Program-made: the position numbers and the translations under genes
Notes under the pieces: generated by a model
The model's database searches: none
What the model was told of the DNA's origin: nothing
Seen by the model: only the letters and a program-made list of their open reading frames with translations
NCBI GenBank assembly: GCA_003523255.1
Contig: DPGH01000002.1
Location: 10,072 to 74,071 of the forward strand
Length of the DNA: 64,000 bases
Direction of reading: 5' to 3'
Source of the DNA: Clostridiales bacterium
Lineage (GTDB): Bacteria; Bacillota; Clostridia; Christensenellales; Borkfalkiaceae
Part shown: piece after piece, positions 14,968-22,788 of the stretch
Layout of the letters: every line of letters starts with the position of its first letter
Numbering within the stretch: position 1 is the stretch's first letter

Positions 14968-17900
14968 TCAGGCATCCATAACATTATCCGTCCAAAGTTC
15001 ACATTGGGTCATAACGGTTTTAACCGCATCATCCATCCCCTCTGGCGGATATTTATGTTTCTTCAACAATCTTTTGATTAAAAGCCGCATTTTTGCCCTG
15101 GCGGACTCTCGGCGCTGCCAGTCAATGGTTTTGTTCTTTCGGAGCGTATCCGTCAATTCTTTGGTGATGGCTATCAATTCGTCATTTTCGTAAAAATCCT
15201 TGATCGCTTGCGGTTTCACCAACGCATCATAAAATGCCATCTCATCCGGTGTTAACCCCATCGAGTTGCCCTCATCTTTGGCCCGTGCGATATCCTTTGC
15301 TATGTTGAGCAGTTCCTCTATAACCTGCTCGTTGGTCAATAGCCCGTTCAGGTAACGGTTCATCGCCATTTGCATAATTTCGCTGAATTTTTCAGCCTTA
15401 ACGACGTTCGTCCGCTTATAAACAGATACCTGTTCCTCTATCAACTTTTTTAATATTTCAACAGCGATATTTTTCTCTCGCATCTTGGCAACTTCCGCCA
15501 GGAACTTCGGGTCGAAAAGCGAAAATTCTTCATTGACATCGGAAAACAGATTTATAACGCCATCGCTTTTAATGCTTTGTTTGAGCAACTCATTTACCCT
15601 GCGGTTCATCTCCGGCAATGAGATTTTATTCCCGCTCCCCTTGTTGGTCAAACGCAAAACAAGAACTCGCACCGACTCAAAGAATGCTGCTTCAAGCCGT
15701 AAGTCCGCCTCGACCAGGGAGGAACAGAGCGACAGGGATTGATGAAGCATAAGAGCTTGTTTTTCAAACGTGTCCTTATCTTTTTCCTTGCCGCGAGCGA
15801 TAATAAAGTTTACACCACCGCTTATCGTTCTTGCCCTATCCAAATCCGTTCCTGTAGCAAAGCGACTGTAATCAAAGCCATGAAATAAATCTCGGCAAAC
15901 GGAAAGGAATTCCAAAAATTTCGGGTATGCCACTTTGCCGATGTCGGGATCGCCGTAATTCTTTTTGTCCCGCTTTGTATAGTCGTTCATGGCCTGTTTC
16001 AAGGCTGCGGCTATTCCGATATAATCGACTACCAACCCGCCCTCTTTGTCGCCATACACTCGATTGACTCGGGCAATGGCTTGCATAAGGTTATGCCCCG
16101 ACATAGGTTTGTACACATACATGGTAGCCAGCGACGGCACATCAAAGCCTGTAAGCCACATATCTACGACAATTGCAATTTTCAGCGGGCTGTTATTATC
16201 TTTGAACTTTCTTGCAAGTTCTTCCTTGTACGTTTTGTTCCCGATTATCTTTCGCCACTCTTCCGGGTCATTGTTCCCGGATGTCATGACTACCGCCACC
16301 TTTTCCGTCCAATCTGGACGAAGCTCAAGGATGCGATGGTATATTTTCATGGCAATGGGGCGCGAATATGCCACAATCATTGCCTTGCCCGTGAGCAGAT
16401 GTTCACGGTTATTCTCGTAATGGTCAAGAATATCTTTCACCAGGGAGTCGATCGTCGAATCGTTCCCCAGAAGTGCCTCCATTTGTCCGAGTTCACGCTT
16501 GCTCTTTTCTATTACCTCTGGCTCGGCGTTGTTCGCCATCACCTCATATTCGGCGTCGATTCGCTTTAGCGTCTCCGCGTCCAGATGCAATTTTATGACC
16601 CTGCTCTCGTAATAGACGGGTCGCGTCGCCCCATCCTCAACGGATTGAGTCATATCGTACACGTCAATGTAATCGCCAAACACCTCCCTGGTGTTGCGAT
16701 CCTTCAACGAAATGGGTGTACCCGTAAAACCAATATATGTAGCATTGGGCAGAGTATTTCGGATGATTCTTGCCGTGCCTACAATAATTTTGCCGGTCTT
16801 GGAGTCAACTTTCTCCTCCAAGCCATACTGCCCACGATGCGCCTCATCAGCCATTACAATGATATTCCTGCGAGTGGAGAGCGGTTCTTCTGACTCCTCG
16901 AATTTCTGCATCGTCGTAAATATGATGCCGTTTGCCATTCTGCCATCGAGCCAGTCTTTCAACCCTATAATCGGCTTTTCACCTTTTCGCAGGTGCTGAT
17001 TTATTTCTATGTCCTGTTCGGAGAGTTTGCGCTTGTCTGCTTGTACAGGTGTTTGACGCAAAAATTGCCTACACCGCGAAAACTGCCCATAGAGTTGGTC
17101 ATCCAAATCATTGCGGTCCGTCAACACAACTATCGTAGGGCTGTCGAGCGCCTCTTGAAGCAAGCGAGCATAAAAAACCATCGACAGCGACTTACCACTA
17201 CCCTGGGTATGCCAAAACACACCGCCCTTTCCGTCGGTGGCCACTGCTTTCTTGGTCGATTCAATTGCTTTTTTTACAGCAAAATACTGATGGTATGCCG
17301 CCAAAATCTTGATCCGTTCCAAACCATCATTGGAAAAACAGATAAAGTTTTTTATAATATCCAGGAGCCGTTCCTGCTCGAACATCCCCTCAAAAAAAGT
17401 ATCGAATTTTGCTTCTTGCGTATCCTCATAGTTCCCGTCCTTTGTCTTCCATTCCATGAAGCGATCTTCGCCGGAAGTAATCGTGCCGGCTTTTGAAGTA
17501 AGATGGTCGCTCATGACGCATATTGCGTTATATACAAACATGGTCGGAATTTCTATCATGTAATTCCGCAATTGCCTATATGCTTCGGAAACGTCAGTAT
17601 CTTCTCTCGAAGGCGATTTTAACTCAATAAGAACCAAGGGAAGTCCGTTCACAAATAAAATGACATCCGGTCTCTTGTTGCTGTTCTCTATAAAAGTCCA
17701 CTGGTTCGATACTATAAATGAGTTGTTGTTTTGGTTCTGATAGTCTATAAGGCGAACGATTTCCGACCGCTCCTCTCCGTTCTCATAGTATCTTGCACTG
17801 ATTCCATTTTGCAGATAATCCATGAAAACTTCGTTCTTTTGTGCCAGTTCACCTATCTCTATATTGCGCAAGCGAAACAGGGCATCCTGTATTGCATCCT

Positions 17901-18063
17901 CTGAAACCCCTGCGTTAATGCGGCGAATCGATTCCTCAAGTTCGGCATCGTACAGCGGACTACGATAGTCGCGCTCCACCTCTGGTCCATACAAATACCT
18001 GTACCCCATTTCGGTGAACAGTTGTATAACGGAATTTTCGTAATTGTCTTCAGCGAATGCCAT
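14968..18063 (-). CDS. hsdR: Type I restriction enzyme R subunit (HsdR)
   Basis: A 1031-aa motor and nuclease subunit that translocates DNA and cuts it far from unmethylated sites. Nuclease motif: RPDVILFVNGLPLVLIELKSP (PD-(D/E)XK) near residue 130. Helicase motifs: HTQGSGKSLSM (Walker A), MADEAHRGQYG (DEAH-type), IGFTGTPI and, in lobe 2, QAIARVNRVYG (motif VI). The helical C-terminal part should dock to HsdM2S. Length is normal for the family and no frameshift is seen. It is the last enzyme gene of the operon that begins with hsdM. Confidence 0.95.
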   Translation of the reverse strand: MAFAEDNYENSVIQLFTEMGYRYLYGPEVERDYRSPLYDAELEESIRRINAGVSEDAIQDALFRLRNIEIGELAQKNEVFMDYLQNGISARYYENGEERSEIVRLIDYQNQNNNSFIVSNQWTFIENSNKRPDVILFVNGLPLVLIELKSPSREDTDVSEAYRQLRNYMIEIPTMFVYNAICVMSDHLTSKAGTITSGEDRFMEWKTKDGNYEDTQEAKFDTFFEGMFEQERLLDIIKNFICFSNDGLERIKILAAYHQYFAVKKAIESTKKAVATDGKGGVFWHTQGSGKSLSMVFYARLLQEALDSPTIVVLTDRNDLDDQLYGQFSRCRQFLRQTPVQADKRKLSEQDIEINQHLRKGEKPIIGLKDWLDGRMANGIIFTTMQKFEESEEPLSTRRNIIVMADEAHRGQYGLEEKVDSKTGKIIVGTARIIRNTLPNATYIGFTGTPISLKDRNTREVFGDYIDVYDMTQSVEDGATRPVYYESRVIKLHLDAETLKRIDAEYEVMANNAEPEVIEKSKRELGQMEALLGNDSTIDSLVKDILDHYENNREHLLTGKAMIVAYSRPIAMKIYHRILELRPDWTEKVAVVMTSGNNDPEEWRKIIGNKTYKEELARKFKDNNSPLKIAIVVDMWLTGFDVPSLATMYVYKPMSGHNLMQAIARVNRVYGDKEGGLVVDYIGIAAALKQAMNDYTKRDKKNYGDPDIGKVAYPKFLEFLSVCRDLFHGFDYSRFATGTDLDRARTISGGVNFIIARGKEKDKDTFEKQALMLHQSLSLCSSLVEADLRLEAAFFESVRVLVLRLTNKGSGNKISLPEMNRRVNELLKQSIKSDGVINLFSDVNEEFSLFDPKFLAEVAKMREKNIAVEILKKLIEEQVSVYKRTNVVKAEKFSEIMQMAMNRYLNGLLTNEQVIEELLNIAKDIARAKDEGNSMGLTPDEMAFYDALVKPQAIKDFYENDELIAITKELTDTLRKNKTIDWQRRESARAKMRLLIKRLLKKHKYPPEGMDDAVKTVMTQCELWTDNVMDA

Positions 18064-18117
18064 ATTCGTTCCCTCCCGCTATAAAGGCGTGTGACAATAT
18101 AATAATTATAACATTCT

Positions 18118-19095
18118 TTACTGTTCGTGGTCAAGTTTCGATGAAGTTGTCCCACAACTTTGATATGTCCCATAAAGCCACAGCAATGCCGAATAATATT
18201 TATCCTCGTATATCTCCACTTCGGCGTCAGTCATATTATCATAAATAAAATTATCCTCTTCCCTTCTAAATCTGTTGTATATGTTAACCAGTATATTTTC
18301 CACATACAACATCACCCAATAACAGACCACCTCCTCATTCGGTACTGAGCCAAGATGGTTTGAATCCCAAATGTAATTTATAGGAGGCATTGGTTCTTTT
18401 ATCGCCAACTTCTCTTCAGGAATCATCCCCAATTTATAGTCAAAATATTGTTCTATGTATGAAGATGCCGTAATGCTCTTTTCTCTAAATAACCCATTTC
18501 CCCAATCTTTCCATAGAGGTGGATATTTATAGGAATCGTCAAACGGATACTTCATTCCTCGATAATACTCAAAACCCCTATGAAAATACTTTGCCCCATC
18601 GTAGAGGTAATCATTGCCATCAGCAGCCAGACTGTATTTTTGTATATCTGCTCTTAACTGATTGAAGCACTTATCCACCCAATCGGTTTTATCTATAGGC
18701 GTTATCGTAAATCCCGCCTTCCTCAAAATTTCTTCCTGTAAATCTCTTGAACAACGACAAAAATTGGAATATATCCTCCTTGCGTGTTTCTTTAATCGAT
18801 GCTGATTGGCCGCTATAACACACCACGGCAGATAATCCTTTTCATCAGCATTATCTATCAAGAAAAGGTTAGCTTCCTCCGCGAGTTTCTCTGCCCTCTC
18901 TTTTTCTTCACGCTCCCGTTGTTCCCTAATTCGTTGTTCCTCAAGTTCCTGCCTGTCCCTAATTCGACGCTCTTCCAGAGCCTCCTGCTCTTTTTCATGC
19001 TTTCTTTGCATCCAATATATCAAAAGTGAAACCGCTATCGTCGCCAATAACGATAAAGAGCCGATGACAATTTGAATAATTTCTGCTGGAGTCAT
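18118..19095 (-). CDS. Membrane-anchored coiled-coil protein inside the type I R-M operon
   Basis: I do not recognise this 325-aa protein. Residues 5-29 form one membrane helix (IIQIVIGSLSLLATIAVSLLIYW). Residues 30-75 are a highly charged coiled coil (EKEQEALEERRIRDRQELEEQRI...). The rest is a soluble domain of about 240 residues, aromatic-rich, probably cytoplasmic. Similar layouts occur in genes embedded in R-M operons, but the role is not known. Its ribosome site GGAGG lies next to repeat R1, so it sits directly beside the invertible segment and is transcribed towards hsdR. Confidence 0.6.
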   Translation of the reverse strand: MTPAEIIQIVIGSLSLLATIAVSLLIYWMQRKHEKEQEALEERRIRDRQELEEQRIREQREREEKERAEKLAEEANLFLIDNADEKDYLPWCVIAANQHRLKKHARRIYSNFCRCSRDLQEEILRKAGFTITPIDKTDWVDKCFNQLRADIQKYSLAADGNDYLYDGAKYFHRGFEYYRGMKYPFDDSYKYPPLWKDWGNGLFREKSITASSYIEQYFDYKLGMIPEEKLAIKEPMPPINYIWDSNHLGSVPNEEVVCYWVMLYVENILVNIYNRFRREEDNFIYDNMTDAEVEIYEDKYYSALLWLYGTYQSCGTTSSKLDHEQ

Positions 19096-19102
19096 AGCAT
19101 TT

Positions 19103-19124
19103 CCTCCTATAAATCATAATTTAG
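19103..19124 (+). repeat. hsdS inversion repeat R1
   Basis: CCTCCTATAAATCATAATTTAG, identical to R3 over 22 bp. The 15-bp core ATAAATCATAATTTA lies at 19109-19123. The core has TAAAT/ATTTA arms around an asymmetric CATA, as expected for a tyrosine-recombinase site. It starts the silent C-half cassette. Confidence 0.85.
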
Positions 19125-19186
19125 AAGCGCAAGCATCCGAGTTATTTGACGCATGGTTTATATCATTCGTCCGGTCAGATGGTAAA

Positions 19187-19723
19187 ATGCCCGCTGATTG
19201 GCATAAAGGTACATTAGGCGATATTGCCGCTATTACCAGCGGCAAAAGACCTCCAATGAAACAAGCTGTTGCGTCCGTGGATGCTACAATTCCACTTGTT
19301 GGCGCTGCCTCGATAATGGGGTTTACCAATGCGATCCTTTACAACGAGCCCATTTTAGTAACTGGTCGTGTTGGAACGCATGGCGTAGTTCAACGTTTTC
19401 AGTCACCCTGTTGGACATCTGATAACACGCTGGTGATAAAAAGTGATTTTTACGAGTATACCTTCCAAGTGTTACAGCGTGTTGACTATGTAAATATGAA
19501 TAGAGGATCGACACAGCCGCTGATAACCCAAACCGATTTGAAAAATGTTTCTATCGTAATTCCAACAGAAGAAGTTTTGTTGGAATACGAAAAAATAGCG
19601 GGTTCGCTGATGGCTATGTACGAATCAAATCGTAAAGAGAATGAACGCCTTGCTACTTTACGCGACACTCTTCTTCCCAAACTGATGAGCGGCGAAATCG
19701 ATGTGTCCGAGGTTGAAATTTAA
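19187..19723 (+). CDS. Silent 3' half of a second hsdS, inverted
   Basis: This is the C-terminal half of a type I specificity subunit on the strand opposite to its partner. The frame is open from the repeat (ATA at 19109, encoding INHNLEAQASELFDAWF), but the first ATG is at 19187. The TRD-like part (WHKGTLGDIAAITSGK ...) is followed by the helical tail ending LPKLMSGEIDVSEVEI, nearly the same as the end of the complete hsdS (LPKLMSGEISVSEIEV). No promoter reads it in this direction. Inversion between R1 and R2 would join it in frame to the N-half at 19720-20286 and restore a full subunit. Confidence 0.85.
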   Translation: MPADWHKGTLGDIAAITSGKRPPMKQAVASVDATIPLVGAASIMGFTNAILYNEPILVTGRVGTHGVVQRFQSPCWTSDNTLVIKSDFYEYTFQVLQRVDYVNMNRGSTQPLITQTDLKNVSIVIPTEEVLLEYEKIAGSLMAMYESNRKENERLATLRDTLLPKLMSGEIDVSEVEI

Positions 19724-20286
19724 GCCGCTAAATTATGATTTATTGCTTCATTCTTTTCAATTTTATCGTTTATCTTTTCGATCACACTCGCTATCTTGCG
19801 CTGCTCCATAAATTCTGGAAGACGCAAGCGAATTTGCCTGAAATTTTTAAGTGGTTGTGCAAGAGCAGGAACACCAGTTTGATTGGCAAATGATAATATT
19901 TTATGCTGTCCCTCGTATGTATGAAAATAAAATACTAAATATGGCACATATACCCTTGACGTATCGAATGTCGCCCGAAATTGACGCTGCGAACAAAGAT
20001 ACTCGCTATACTGCGAGTCTTCGGGAATATATGCTATCTGCCCAACTGTTCCACTTATTGTGACAACTACATCACCCCGGTGAGCAATAGACCTATGCAA
20101 AGAACGTGCCTTTTCTTCGGTAACAAACTTCGTGATGTTATCCGTTACCTTATATCCTTTCAAATTAGCTCCATCGATAATGGGAAATCCCGAATCGACA
20201 AAAGAACTTACTTTAAGATTTGAGCCAAAAGGGCCTGCCGCGATGTCGGTTATTACGGCTCCTAATTCTATTTCGTTCGCTTGCAT
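19720..20286 (-). CDS. hsdS: Type I specificity subunit, N-terminal half only (locus 2, currently OFF)
   Basis: This 188-aa protein carries one target-recognition domain (LGAVITDIAAGPFGSNLK ... NFRQIRLRLPEFMEQRKIASVIEKI) and the central helix, then ends INHNLAA-stop. Normal HsdS has about 400 residues with two such halves. The break falls exactly at repeat R2, which supports a recombination state rather than decay. The second half is present next door on the other strand. The start is ATG 20286 with GGAG 6 bases upstream; ATG 20298, joined to the recombinase stop, is an alternative. Half-size HsdS proteins can sometimes dimerise, so some activity is possible. Confidence 0.85.
   Translation of the reverse strand: MQANEIELGAVITDIAAGPFGSNLKVSSFVDSGFPIIDGANLKGYKVTDNITKFVTEEKARSLHRSIAHRGDVVVTISGTVGQIAYIPEDSQYSEYLCSQRQFRATFDTSRVYVPYLVFYFHTYEGQHKILSFANQTGVPALAQPLKNFRQIRLRLPEFMEQRKIASVIEKINDKIEKNEAINHNLAA
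19728..19743 (-). repeat. hsdS inversion repeat R2
   Basis: The core ATAAATCATAATTTAG is on the minus strand, opposite to R1. It encodes INHNL at the hinge end of the second hsdS, after which the current DNA reads AA and a stop codon. Confidence 0.85.
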
Positions 20287-20298
20287 TTTGGTCTCCAT

Positions 20299-21294
20299 TT
20301 ATCCTACATATTTTCTGTGAGCAATTTTAACATTGCTCTGTTTTACCTGCGCATACATCATCGTTGTATCTATCCGCTGATGTCCCAATAGCCGTTGAAC
20401 CTGCTCTATCGGCATCCCCTTGTCAATCGCCGTTGTAGCCAAAGTCCTGCGGAATTTGTGGGGATGCGACTTTTTTATGCCAAGTTTTAATCCCATTTCT
20501 CTTATCCGCACCTCTACACCGCCGATTTGCAATCGGTCGTAAGGGGCCTTTAACGATACAAAAAGTGCCGGATTGTCATCTATCCGCTCGTCCAGATATG
20601 CCATTAAATGTAATTTAGTTCTCGCATCGAAGTACACAGGTCGCTCCTTATCTCCTTTACCAAGAACCACACATTCCCTCTCGGTAAAATTGATATCCTC
20701 TCGGTTAAGGCGAACCAACTCGCCAACACGCATTCCCGTCGAAGCCAGCATATCTATCAATGCCAAATCGCGTATATCCTCGCAGTTATCGCGCATGACT
20801 TCCAACTCTTCGTCGGTATATATCTCTTTGATACTCGCGGTCGTTTTGACCTTATGTATTCGGCGCACCGGACTTTTGAGGATATAATCCTCATCCTCCA
20901 ACCATGAAAAGAAGCTGGAAAGTATCCTGCGAATGTTATCAATGGTCACTTTACTCGAATCGCGCTTTGCCTGGTACTCAGTCATATATAAGCGCAGATC
21001 GTCAGTCACTATATGTCGGACTTCCTTGCCGATGCCTTGCAACATAGCAGTAATGGTGGCAGTATAGTATTTCAAAGACTTTTCCGAACACCCCTCTACC
21101 CGCTTTGCCGCTATAAACAATTCCAGCAGCCGCTGATTCTCCAACTCTTGTGCGAGCGGATCAGGCGGCTCTGCCTGGACTATACTTTTCCCATGCAACG
21201 TCCGTTGAAGGACATATTGCAGTTCTTCCAATTGTGCGTTGTCCAGAAAAGGGATCATTCCCTGGACAACATCGTTGATAAATGTTTCGTTCAT
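20299..21294 (-). CDS. Tyrosine recombinase of the hsdS inversion system
   Basis: A 331-aa XerC/D-like recombinase. The N-terminal SAM-like core-binding domain covers residues 60-150 (LELFIAAKRVEGCSEKSLKYYTATI). The catalytic domain shows Arg I in ASTGMRVGELVRL, Lys in LGKGDKERPVYF, HKFR with Arg II, GHQRIDTTMMYAQV with the nucleophile Tyr. ATG 21294 follows ATAGGAGGACAACT. Recombinases of this kind (PsrA, CreX and others) shuffle type I specificity genes, and the position between two hsdS loci with four repeats fits that role exactly. The stop is followed at once by ATG of the downstream hsdS half. Confidence 0.93.
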   Translation of the reverse strand: MNETFINDVVQGMIPFLDNAQLEELQYVLQRTLHGKSIVQAEPPDPLAQELENQRLLELFIAAKRVEGCSEKSLKYYTATITAMLQGIGKEVRHIVTDDLRLYMTEYQAKRDSSKVTIDNIRRILSSFFSWLEDEDYILKSPVRRIHKVKTTASIKEIYTDEELEVMRDNCEDIRDLALIDMLASTGMRVGELVRLNREDINFTERECVVLGKGDKERPVYFDARTKLHLMAYLDERIDDNPALFVSLKAPYDRLQIGGVEVRIREMGLKLGIKKSHPHKFRRTLATTAIDKGMPIEQVQRLLGHQRIDTTMMYAQVKQSNVKIAHRKYVG

Positions 21295-21377
21295 AGTTGT
21301 CCTCCTATAATAACATATCGGAGAACCACTATGCAACGGCTGAATCTCGCTTACCTCCGCCGTTGTGGAGGTTTAAC

Positions 21378-21560
21378 TTAATATAAGTCTATATCGTCAT
21401 GATCTTCGCCGTCGTAATGATTATAGTAGTGAAACCCATCCTCGAGCGGTTTGTCACAGTCGCAACAAACATCCCAATACCCCCACTCATCCTCAACCGC
21501 AGTTATAGCCGACGAGTGAGAACATTGGCAATATTCTCTTTCGTGTTTATCTTTTTCCAT
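21378..21560 (-). CDS. Small acidic Cys/His-rich protein, 60 aa
   Basis: MEKDKHEREYCQCSHSS ... VCCDCDKPLEDGFHYYNHYDGEDHDDIDLY contains CxC and CCxC pairs that could bind zinc, plus an acidic tail. Its ribosome site (TAGGAGG) directly abuts repeat R3. It lies between the complete hsdS and the recombinase. The function is unknown; it might be an accessory factor for inversion, which is only a guess from position. Confidence 0.55.
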   Translation of the reverse strand: MEKDKHEREYCQCSHSSAITAVEDEWGYWDVCCDCDKPLEDGFHYYNHYDGEDHDDIDLY

Positions 21561-21568
21561 TTTGATTA

Positions 21569-21590
21569 CCTCCTATAAATCATAATTTAG
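21569..21590 (+). repeat. hsdS inversion repeat R3
   Basis: CCTCCTATAAATCATAATTTAG, identical to R1 over 22 bp and in the same orientation. It lies just after the stop codon of the complete hsdS. The 3' flank GTGGCTTAAACC resembles R2's flank, so the end of the C-half cassette is conserved too. Confidence 0.85.
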
Positions 21591-21594
21591 TGGC

Positions 21595-22788
21595 TTAAAC
21601 CTCAATTTCGGACACGGAGATTTCGCCAGACATGAGCTTTGGAAGAATCATATCACGAATTTCCGCGAGTCGCTCATTTTCTAATCCATTGGCATAAACC
21701 TTTGCATTCACAGACTGACAAAATGTATTAAACTTTTCTATCAATTTAACAGGAGCAATATTAATTGACTCTGTTTCAAGAAATCCGTTAATGTCGAGAT
21801 TTTTAATACCTGTTGTGCCGTTCTCATAAGAGAAGAAAACGCCCAAATTGTAAAGGTATTGCCAATAGTGAAATACATACATACTAAATCCAGCAATTGG
21901 TTTTAGGGCCTTGCAAAAATTGGTGCAAACCATGCCTTTATCATAGCGAGCAAGTAGTGAGTCCGAAACTACAGCAGCACGCCCTGTGGATTGTGTTGGA
22001 CTTCCTCCTGAAATTTCTACCACGATGTCACCATCTACGAGTCGCTTGGTGGTAAAGTTTTTAGGAGGAATATACCTTATAGGCATCTTTCCCTTATTCC
22101 CGGCTCGAACTTCTGGAATATCTGCACCACGGATACAGTAAACCATTTCCGTATTATTTCCGGATGGCGTATCTTTGCCCCAATCTCCGCTGATTGTTTT
22201 TTTGATGAGGTCAGAAAAAGTTCCTTTCTGCCATGATGAAGAGTCTGAATTATCAATGAACCATTCCTTAAACATTGCAGCCGCTTGCTGCTGTAAATTA
22301 TGATTTATCTTCTTATTCAATTCGATTTTTTTATCAAGCGATTTCAAAATGCTCGAAATTTTACGCTGTTCTCCATAAGAGACATTTGGGACGGGATACT
22401 CCATAATAGCGACCTTATCCCCTCTTGGCATTTTTGTCCCCTTTGATGTCGCAGAAGCGTAATTAAAATACTGATCATCCGATAAAACGTAATACAAAAA
22501 ATCGGGGTCGACTTCTTGGTTCGCTCTAAAAACTAATACATCATTGGAACACCCGCCCGCATATGATGCTTGCCATATTTTTTTAAAATATGGACGAATA
22601 TTCGATACAAGCACATCTCCTTCACTAAATGCCTGGGTACTCTCTATAGTAGGCAATCCACTTGCGGGAATCACACCTCCACGATTGGGAAGCATATTCT
22701 CGGTCGAAATGTACGTTAACGAGTCAAGGGCAGCAACTGCTATCTTTTCCTTTGGAAAATGACAAATATCCCGCAATTTATATTTCAT
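21595..22788 (-). CDS. hsdS: Type I specificity subunit HsdS (locus 1, complete)
   Basis: The 397-aa DNA-recognition subunit. The first TRD covers about 1-140 and the hinge helix ends KKIELNKKINHNLQQQAAAMF (described by position 155-175). The second TRD covers 180-340 and the tail ends LPKLMSGEISVSEIEV. The hinge INHNL is encoded by repeat R4, and R3 follows the stop codon, so the whole second half is a cassette that can flip. The start ATG 22788 overlaps the end of hsdM (GGTATGAAATATAA). This is the only complete hsdS here and so sets the current specificity. Confidence 0.92.
   Translation of the reverse strand: MKYKLRDICHFPKEKIAVAALDSLTYISTENMLPNRGGVIPASGLPTIESTQAFSEGDVLVSNIRPYFKKIWQASYAGGCSNDVLVFRANQEVDPDFLYYVLSDDQYFNYASATSKGTKMPRGDKVAIMEYPVPNVSYGEQRKISSILKSLDKKIELNKKINHNLQQQAAAMFKEWFIDNSDSSSWQKGTFSDLIKKTISGDWGKDTPSGNNTEMVYCIRGADIPEVRAGNKGKMPIRYIPPKNFTTKRLVDGDIVVEISGGSPTQSTGRAAVVSDSLLARYDKGMVCTNFCKALKPIAGFSMYVFHYWQYLYNLGVFFSYENGTTGIKNLDINGFLETESINIAPVKLIEKFNTFCQSVNAKVYANGLENERLAEIRDMILPKLMSGEISVSEIEV
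22294..22308 (-). repeat. hsdS inversion repeat R4
   Basis: The 15-bp core ATAAATCATAATTTA on the minus strand, in frame inside hsdS at the hinge (INHNL). It lacks the final G shared by the other three. R1 and R3 point one way, R2 and R4 the other, so R1-R2, R1-R4, R2-R3 and R3-R4 exchanges all produce inversions. Confidence 0.85.

Noticed and set aside
19720..20286. Second hsdS as an ordinary decayed pseudogene
   Set aside because: The break falls exactly at a recombination repeat and the missing half lies intact next to it in inverted form.
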